A stretch of 9,995 nucleotides of DNA from Candidatus Peregrinibacteria bacterium (GTDB taxonomy: Bacteria; Patescibacteriota; Gracilibacteria; UM-FILTER-43-11), in NCBI GenBank assembly GCA_016220125.1, contig JACRIF010000064.1:1-9995 (forward strand). Direction: 5' to 3'. The notes under the pieces were generated by a model. It was given only the letters and a program-made list of their open reading frames with translations, did not search any database and had not been told where the DNA came from. The translations under genes were made by a program, and so were the position numbers. Position 1 is the first letter of the stretch; each line of letters starts with the position of its first letter. Positions 5,291 through 9,995 of this stretch are shown in pieces.

Positions 5291-6937
5291 CTAAGGCTGG
5301 ATGTTGAGCAAAGCCGGGTCGATGGTGGGCAACGAATTCAGCAAGGCGGGATCGATCGTCGGAATCTGGCCCTTCAAATCCGGATTCTCATTCAATATTT
5401 TTTGGATCTCGGGCATCGCCTCGTTCAAACCCTGCATCGCCTCGTTGTATTCCTGCTCGGTCACGCCCGCCTCATTCATCGCCTGCCTGAAATAATCACT
5501 CTCGAACATCTGCTTCACCCCGCTCAACGAGTTTTTGATCTCTTCGGCGGTCGGCCATTGCGATCGAGACGGGAGCTGGAAATTAAACTCCTGGGGCATC
5601 ATCTTGGATGCCTTCTCGTAGTCGCGCTTCACCTGTTCCATCTCCTTGAGATATTCGTCGGACAAAGCCGGGGATTTTTCCATGGCATCCCCCAATTCGA
5701 AATACCGGCGCTGAAGGATTTTGCTCTCGATTTCGCCTCGAATTTCCGAGGTCGGGGACATTTCCATTTCGCCGTTCCGCAGCATCTCTTTGGCCTTGTA
5801 CAATTTCTCCTCAAAAGGCAACACGTCCTCCAGCGAGCGGTCCCACGCCCTCATCTCACGCTGGGATTCCATCATCATGTTGTGCTTGAGATCGTCCGAC
5901 AATCCGCTGTTCTCGATCGCCCCCTTCAGCGCGTCCAATTGCTCACCCATGCCCTCGGGTGAGAAGCCTTCGGGGTTTTTGAGCGCCAAGGCCAACAACT
6001 CGTTCGCCTTCATCTGGGCGATTCGGGCCTCCAGCCTGGATTTTTCGATCGGATCCTTGAGCTTGGCCAATCGGTTGTCGATTTGCTTCATTTTATCCGT
6101 GTACCCAGGATCCCCGGGGAGCGCGCCGGCTCGATCCAACAAACGATTGAGGGTCTTTTGGCGCAACACTTTTTCGACCTTCACGTCCTCATCCTCGTTT
6201 TCCGTCATCCATGATTCCGAAAGGCGTTTCGGCGGGATCTTGCCAACCTCAATCACCACCTTCTTCCCATTGGCCACACGACCGGCTTTCGCCACTTGTC
6301 CGCGAACCAAGGTCTTCTCTTTTCCAATGAACTTGGTTGCGGGGTCGAAATCGGCCATGAAAGCGGCATGGGCGATGGATTCGACCGCCACCCCCTCATT
6401 CGTCACAATCATGTTGTAGGTGGATCCGCGCACGCCGGACACCACGTTTCCGCTGTAACTGAGAAACTCGGATTTCTTGTCGACCAAGGCGCGCACCTTG
6501 GACCACACCTCGCCGGACACGACATGGAAATTGATCTTCGTCTCGGTGAGGTTTTCGGTGTTGAAATCAGCCTTGTCGATGGTCAATTCCGTTCCCTCTT
6601 TGAGGCGGCTGATGGAGTCGTCGAACCAGGTGACAACCCCCGCCCCCTTCGCCAGGATTTTGATGGTGTCGCCGGGCGCCACCGCTGTTTCAGCGGTCAC
6701 GGTTTCCGTTTTCCCGTCGGCCCGTTTCACCTCGGCCGAACCCGCGGTCATTTTAAGAACCGTTTTGCTTTCATAGAAATTGTCGGCAGTCGGGGGAGCC
6801 AACAGCTTGTCGATTTGATCGGAGGATTTTCCTCCGGTATCGCTCTCACCAACCCGTTTTGGATCGATGTCGGCGCATCCAGCGACAGTCGTCGCGATCA
6901 GCAGGGCAATCAGGGTTGAGGAAAACAGTTTTTTCAT
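5291..6937 (-). CDS. FecR-domain lipoprotein with long helical C-terminal region
   Basis: A 548-residue secreted lipoprotein. Residues 1-20 are a signal peptide ending in the lipobox VAGC (18-21). Lipid would attach to Cys21, and Ala at +2 favours outer-membrane sorting. A FecR-type domain (about 57-190) contains DTIKILAKGAGVVTWFDDSI (90-109), EGTELTI and the typical SGVRGSTYNMIV segment (167-178). Family members bind ligands or surface polymers and often act in envelope sensing. From about 250 the protein is charged, Met/Glu/Lys-rich and mostly helical, with coiled-coil character. It ends with two near-identical PTIDPALLN motifs (526-534, 537-545). It has its own promoter and is followed after 40 bases by the CHASE2 adenylate cyclase. 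FecR-domain and CHASE2 proteins commonly neighbour each other, so a joint envelope-sensing role is a reasonable inference. The ligand is unknown. Confidence 0.88.
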   Translation of the reverse strand: MKKLFSSTLIALLIATTVAGCADIDPKRVGESDTGGKSSDQIDKLLAPPTADNFYESKTVLKMTAGSAEVKRADGKTETVTAETAVAPGDTIKILAKGAGVVTWFDDSISRLKEGTELTIDKADFNTENLTETKINFHVVSGEVWSKVRALVDKKSEFLSYSGNVVSGVRGSTYNMIVTNEGVAVESIAHAAFMADFDPATKFIGKEKTLVRGQVAKAGRVANGKKVVIEVGKIPPKRLSESWMTENEDEDVKVEKVLRQKTLNRLLDRAGALPGDPGYTDKMKQIDNRLAKLKDPIEKSRLEARIAQMKANELLALALKNPEGFSPEGMGEQLDALKGAIENSGLSDDLKHNMMMESQREMRAWDRSLEDVLPFEEKLYKAKEMLRNGEMEMSPTSEIRGEIESKILQRRYFELGDAMEKSPALSDEYLKEMEQVKRDYEKASKMMPQEFNFQLPSRSQWPTAEEIKNSLSGVKQMFESDYFRQAMNEAGVTEQEYNEAMQGLNEAMPEIQKILNENPDLKGQIPTIDPALLNSLPTIDPALLNIQP

Positions 6938-6959
6938 AGGAAAGAATTAAGGCAGTCGG

Positions 6960-6988
6960 ATTATACCAGAGAGCCGCCCAGGTTTGAA
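6960..6988 (-). promoter_or_regulatory. sigma70-like promoter of the FecR-cyclase operon
   Basis: On the minus strand, TTCAAA (6983-6988, 4 of 6 matches to TTGACA) is followed after 17 bases by a perfect TATAAT (6960-6965). The start would fall near 6953, leaving about 16 bases before the ATG at 6937. It lies just downstream of the terminator of the preceding gene, so the FecR-cyclase pair has its own transcription unit. Confidence 0.65.
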
Positions 6989-6992
6989 TTCC

Positions 6993-7017
6993 AAAAAACG
7001 ATCCCGGCCGCGGATCG
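6993..7017 (-). terminator. Intrinsic terminator of the O-antigen-ligase-like gene
   Basis: Read on the minus strand, CGATCC (7017-7012) pairs with GGATCG (7004-6999) around a 7-base GC-rich loop and is followed at once by six T residues (6998-6993). It lies 14 bases after the stop codon at 7032. The FecR promoter begins 5 bases further on. Confidence 0.8.
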
Positions 7018-7031
7018 CCCATGTCTGACAA

Positions 7032-8273
7032 CTATTTGGACTTCTGTTCCTTTTGCAAAACCATGATCGCCACGGTCACCAGCCAAAAAATCATGGCCAA
7101 ATCGTTTTTCCAGAACGGAGTATCGAAGAAGCCATGGATCACGATGGCCCACAAGGCCAAAAGCGGGTAAGTGAAACGTCGATGGGCAAACACGAGTAGG
7201 GCCACAAAGGCGGCCAGGCCGAGCAACCCCGCATTCAGCCAAAAGGCCAGAAAAATATTGTGGGGGTGGGGCATGTCCCATTCCATCGGAGGCTGACCCA
7301 ACACGCGAGCCGCGTCCTCGCGATAACTGGCCTGGAAAAGGCCGGGGCCTACTCCGTCGAGCGGATGCTTTTTCACCAGATCCCATGCCACTTGGTAAAT
7401 CTGCAGTCGAACCGAGGTGCTGGAACGGTTCTCAAAATCCAAAAACTGCTTGAATTTAGGCGTATTGATTTGAGTGGCCAACACAGCCGCGAACGCCAAG
7501 AGCATGATGACAAACGCGGAGAGGATTGCCCTACGCTGGGCCGGATTCCTGAAAAATTGGAGCAGGACAAACACCGCCAACGAACCGAACACGGCCAAGA
7601 TGCCGGCATAGGATTGCGTGAAAAAAAGAGTGTAGGAAACAATGGCCAAGGCGGAAAGATCGAGGGTGTCCCAACGGTTCGGGGGGCGGTGGCGCTGGAA
7701 CAAAAAGGCGACGGCGACCAGAATAGCCGGAACGACCACCAGCGCGAGCTCGTTGGCTGAAGCGTAGAAACCCCTCAGCCGGAAATCAATCGTCAACCCG
7801 TCGCCAAAAAGCGCGAGCAGGTGGGACACCAGCCCCACGATCGCAGCCGAATAGAGAAAGGAGCGCAAAATCCCACGAACCTCCTCGGGGGTGCGCAAAA
7901 CTTGGGTGAGCACGGCGCAATAGAGGACAGGGGCGACCACCCACCCCTTCCAGACCCCCAACGAAACTTGCCGGGCGTTCAGCAGGGTCCCGTCTTGGAG
8001 CACGAGGATCATGGGCGAAAAAACCACCCCGATGGCAGCTCCCGCCACCAATGCGAATGCCGCGTACCATATCCGACGAACGGGCTTGTCCCAGACCACA
8101 TTGCGATGGTCGCGAACACCCTCGATCAGCCAAAGGCCAAAAACCAGGTAAATAAAAACCTCCAACGCGGTGAACGGAATACCCGCCACCTTGAAGCGAA
8201 GCAAAAAAGCCGGATACGCGAACGGCGACAACAAGACTAGCAGGCGAACGATGCGGTGAAGCGGGGAAATCAT
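7032..8273 (-). CDS. O-antigen ligase / polymerase (Wzy/WaaL-like) membrane protein
   Basis: A 413-residue polytopic protein with about 10-12 hydrophobic helices. It carries the landmarks of the O-antigen ligase family (PF04932-type), which joins or polymerises undecaprenyl-linked glycans on the periplasmic face: RGFYASANELA (167-177), SSTSVRLQIYQVAWDLVKKH (284-303) leading into GVGPGLF (307-313) in the large periplasmic loop, and HPHNIFLAFWLNAGLLGL (336-353), whose His338 corresponds to the conserved loop histidine. Whether it ligates to lipid A core, polymerises repeats or makes an exopolysaccharide cannot be told. No other glycan gene is in the window. The ATG at 8273 is preceded by a hairpin ending in a T-tract and lacks a Shine-Dalgarno sequence. 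The gene ends in a clear terminator. Confidence 0.85.
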   Translation of the reverse strand: MISPLHRIVRLLVLLSPFAYPAFLLRFKVAGIPFTALEVFIYLVFGLWLIEGVRDHRNVVWDKPVRRIWYAAFALVAGAAIGVVFSPMILVLQDGTLLNARQVSLGVWKGWVVAPVLYCAVLTQVLRTPEEVRGILRSFLYSAAIVGLVSHLLALFGDGLTIDFRLRGFYASANELALVVVPAILVAVAFLFQRHRPPNRWDTLDLSALAIVSYTLFFTQSYAGILAVFGSLAVFVLLQFFRNPAQRRAILSAFVIMLLAFAAVLATQINTPKFKQFLDFENRSSTSVRLQIYQVAWDLVKKHPLDGVGPGLFQASYREDAARVLGQPPMEWDMPHPHNIFLAFWLNAGLLGLAAFVALLVFAHRRFTYPLLALWAIVIHGFFDTPFWKNDLAMIFWLVTVAIMVLQKEQKSK

Positions 8274-8278
8274 AAATT

Positions 8279-8342
8279 AAAAAGTGGCTAGGATTGCGAC
8301 CAGGATTGTGGAAACCACCATTCCGGCCACAACTCTAGCCAC
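8279..8342 (-). promoter_or_regulatory. Structured intergenic element with U-tract (terminator or attenuator)
   Basis: Read on the minus strand, GTGGCTAG (8342-8335) pairs perfectly with CTAGCCAC (8291-8284). Inside, TTGTGG (8332-8327) pairs with CCACAA (8312-8307). The outer stem is followed directly by five T residues (8283-8279), only 5 bases before the ATG of the O-antigen-ligase-like gene. It could end transcription from the upstream HPF-tailed gene or act as a leader attenuator. The 43-base insert between the outer arms is longer than in a simple terminator. Confidence 0.5.
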
Positions 8343-8363
8343 GATTCGAATTCAATAGGGGAA

Positions 8364-8558
8364 TTAGTCGTTCTCCATCTTGGGCTCCACGATTCCGTAG
8401 TAGCCGTCCTTGCGCTTGTAGACGATGGCAAAACGCTTGGTGTCGGCATTGTTGAAGAGGAAGAAGTCGTGGCCGACCAGCTCCATGCGCTCGATGGCGG
8501 CCTCCTCGCTCATGGGCTCGGATTTGGAGAAGCGCTTGCGCTTGAGAATCTTGGGGAT
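8364..8558 (-). other. HPF long-form C-terminal (dimerisation) domain-like segment
   Basis: Residues about 430-493 of the preceding entry contain IPKILKRKRFSKSEPMSEEA, MELVGHDFFLFNNADTKRF and YKRKDGYYGIVEPK. Order and spacing match the C-terminal domain of long ribosome hibernation promoting factor (the S30AE/sigma-54-modulation family), which has a KRF-x-x-KPM linker end, MELLGHDFFxFxN and VVYRRKDGxYGLIEP. In HPF this domain dimerises to pair 70S ribosomes into 100S particles. The ribosome-binding S30AE N-terminal domain is absent; DUF362 and ferredoxin domains stand in its place. The recognition comes from family knowledge, not a search. Confidence 0.8.
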
Positions 8559-9845
8559 TTCGAAACCCTCCTCCTTGGGCATTTCCACCTCCTTCATGCG
8601 AACGACCTTGTGGTCGAGGTGATGGATTTTGGCCTTGTACCGGTCGATCTGGCGCTGCATGAACTCCGGCTTGCCCTCGAGCGTGAGCGCCTCCTTCGGG
8701 CACACCCACCAGCAGTACAGGCACTGCACACAGTCGGGCATCTCGGTCTTCACCCCGATCTCCTCGCGGGTGAGCCCGGTCGGGCAGAACTCCTCGCACC
8801 GGTTGCACTCGCCGCAGGAGCCGGCCTTGCGCCCGACGAGCTTGAGCGTGTCGTCTTCGAGGAAGTACACGTCCTGCACGATCTTGAGCTTGTAGGCGAT
8901 CTCGGTCACCTCGGGCTTCTGCACGATCGGGCGCACCGTGCGCTTGAGCCACTCGAGGCTGCGGGCCTCGGCGAGCTCCGCGAGCTTCGTCCGCTCGGGG
9001 GCGCGTTTGATCGCGCGGATCACCGGGACGTTCAGCTCGATGTCCTGCTGGAGGGCGGGCGTCATGTGCCCCGCCTCCATCGCGTGGACGAGGTACGGGA
9101 TCATGGTCCACGGCAGGTCGATGAGGCGCGCGACGACGAAGTCGTTGAGGAACGCGTTGTCGGAGATGATGAGCTGGCCGAAGCGGAACGGCTCGCCGTC
9201 GCCGGGGCCGTTGCCCTCCATCCCGACGATGCCGTCGACGATGACGAGGTCGGGCATGACCACTTCGTTGATGGCGAAGATGTTCCTGCCCAGATCGTAG
9301 TGCATGTGGCGCTTGTCCTGCCCGCGCGCGATGCCGACCCAGTTCTTCATCGCGCAGGAGAGCTGCGCCTCGCAGTGGGTCTTGATCTTCGGCACGCTGA
9401 TGAGGAAGCCGGCGTCGAGCACCGTCTTCGCGATCTGCGGGTGGGCGTCGCGGTGCAGGACGATCTGGCGGCCCTCGTCGTGGTTGAGGTCGACGATCTT
9501 GATGCCGTACAGCTCCTGGAGCTTCTCGACCCGCAGCCGGCGGAAGGTGGAGATGCCCCGGCGGGCGATGCCGACGTTGGAGCCGTCGCACAACGTGATG
9601 TCGCGGTAGCCTCGGTCGCGCAGGCCGGCGCAGATGCCGCTCAGCACGCGGAGGTCCACGCAGTTGCCGGTGAGGGCGACCAGATCGTTGTTGAGGTTCG
9701 GCTTGATCACGATGGGCGTGTCGCGATCGGCGGGGAGCTTGTGCTCCCAGTCCGACAACATCCGGGCGATCGTGGCCTTAATCTCGGGGGTGGTCCAGGC
9801 CGGGTGGACATCGACCCGACCGCGTTCGTTGGAGTAGGTGATCAC
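8364..9845 (-). CDS. DUF362 domain / 2x[4Fe-4S] ferredoxin protein with HPF-like C-terminal tail
   Basis: Using the GTG start at 9845 this is 493 residues. Residues about 1-320 are a DUF362 domain: KPNLNNDLVALTG (48-60), the strand ending CDGSN (about 124-128), and PKIKTHCEAQLSCAMKNWVG (152-171). Residues about 340-390 hold two CxxCxxCxxxCP motifs (Cys344, 347, 350, 354 and Cys372, 375, 378, 382), which bind two [4Fe-4S] clusters. DUF362-ferredoxins are presumed cytoplasmic redox proteins of unknown reaction. From about residue 430 the sequence changes to one resembling the dimerisation domain of long-form ribosome hibernation factor. GC and codon choice change near the same place, so fusion or misassembly must be considered. 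Start choice: an in-frame GTG at 9878 is an alternative. The reading frame is open further upstream but overlaps the end of another likely gene. Confidence 0.75.
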   Translation of the reverse strand: MITYSNERGRVDVHPAWTTPEIKATIARMLSDWEHKLPADRDTPIVIKPNLNNDLVALTGNCVDLRVLSGICAGLRDRGYRDITLCDGSNVGIARRGISTFRRLRVEKLQELYGIKIVDLNHDEGRQIVLHRDAHPQIAKTVLDAGFLISVPKIKTHCEAQLSCAMKNWVGIARGQDKRHMHYDLGRNIFAINEVVMPDLVIVDGIVGMEGNGPGDGEPFRFGQLIISDNAFLNDFVVARLIDLPWTMIPYLVHAMEAGHMTPALQQDIELNVPVIRAIKRAPERTKLAELAEARSLEWLKRTVRPIVQKPEVTEIAYKLKIVQDVYFLEDDTLKLVGRKAGSCGECNRCEEFCPTGLTREEIGVKTEMPDCVQCLYCWWVCPKEALTLEGKPEFMQRQIDRYKAKIHHLDHKVVRMKEVEMPKEEGFEIPKILKRKRFSKSEPMSEEAAIERMELVGHDFFLFNNADTKRFAIVYKRKDGYYGIVEPKMEND

Positions 9846-9889
9846 GGGGGAAAGGTAGCACGAGGGCGAGGGATCCACCGCATCGGGGA

Positions 9890-9995
9890 CTACGGGCTCC
9901 CACACCCCGCCCTCTGCGCCCTCCGCACCGCCTCGTCGAACGCCGGGATCCGCTCCCACTGGAGCCGGAGGCCCGCGATCGCCGGATCCTCCGGC
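9890..9995 (-). CDS. C-terminal end of an unidentified gene (partial)
   Basis: The last 34 residues of a frame entering from the right edge read PEDPAIAGLRLQWERIPAFD... and end at TAG (9890-9892). Third codon positions are almost all G or C, matching the codon use of the DUF362 body, while the overlapping frames look less gene-like. The stop lies 44 bases before the GTG at 9845, a normal operon gap. This is the reason for not extending the DUF362 gene to the right. Too little is visible to assign a function. Confidence 0.45.
   Translation of the reverse strand, partial: PEDPAIAGLRLQWERIPAFDEAVRRAQRAGCGSP

Noticed and set aside
5286..5299. CAGCC/GGCTG hairpin over the FecR stop codon
   Set aside because: The stem is only 5 bp with no T-tract, and the cyclase gene follows at operon distance, so a terminator is not supported.
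5129..5962. Plus-strand 277-codon frame opposite the FecR and cyclase genes
   Set aside because: It spans the junction of two well-supported minus-strand genes, has a His/Leu/Arg-rich antisense-type composition, and no start signals.
8344..8351. ATTCGAAT palindrome as an operator
   Set aside because: An 8-base palindrome in AT-rich intergenic DNA is expected by chance, and no promoter is seen beside it.
8335..9591. Minus-strand 418-codon frame rich in Arg, Pro, Ala and His
   Set aside because: It is an out-of-frame shadow of the high-GC DUF362 gene. Its low-complexity translation is what a +1 shift of GC-rich coding DNA gives, and the DUF362 frame has clear Fe-S and domain motifs.
9846..9959. 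Upstream extension of the DUF362 frame to GTG 9959
   Set aside because: The extra 38 residues are Gly/Pro/Arg-rich and unlike the family N-terminus. They overlap a frame with strong GC3 bias ending at 9890, which looks like the preceding gene.

Overview
The window reads as a bacterial contig, most likely from a Gram-negative organism. It encodes an O-antigen-ligase-like polysaccharide enzyme and a lipoprotein with outer-membrane-type sorting residues. I cannot name the phylum. Most genes lie on the minus strand at middling GC (about 48-65% in the 60-base lines I counted by hand). Nearly all starts lack a recognisable Shine-Dalgarno sequence, and the intergenic DNA carries short AT-rich heptamer arrays and small palindromic repeats of the kind seen in many environmental genomes.

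Layout, left to right. (1) 1-2467 is a leftward unit with its own sigma70-like promoter at 2440-2467. It encodes a PurN-like protein lacking the catalytic half, a bile-acid:sodium-symporter (BASS) family transporter, a FemAB/FemX-family aminoacyltransferase overlapping it by 4 bases, and a glycerophosphodiester phosphodiesterase cut by the window edge. Three heptamer arrays sit at the gene junctions or inside this unit. (2) 2556-3014 is the only rightward unit: a near-consensus promoter, a leader that can fold into a long hairpin, an unrecognised 74-residue protein and a strong intrinsic terminator. (3) 3064-3174 holds small palindromic repeats. (4) 3175-6988 is a leftward two-gene unit with its own promoter: a FecR-domain lipoprotein followed by a CHASE2-domain class III adenylate cyclase. 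This is a plausible envelope-sensing and cAMP-signalling pair. (5) 6993-8342 holds an O-antigen ligase/polymerase-like membrane protein followed by a good terminator and preceded by a structured intergenic element. (6) 8364-9995 holds a DUF362 plus 2x[4Fe-4S] protein and the tail of one more gene upstream.

The most striking observation is in the last block. The final ~65 residues of the DUF362/ferredoxin protein look like the C-terminal dimerisation domain of long-form ribosome hibernation promoting factor (HPF). GC content jumps from about 48-55% to about 65-75% almost exactly where the HPF-like part ends, near 8640. This is either an unusual natural fusion linking a redox protein to the HPF dimerisation domain, or a join between two genomes inside a reading frame (assembly chimera). 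The window alone cannot settle which. I see no CRISPR array, tRNA, rRNA, integrase or transposase.
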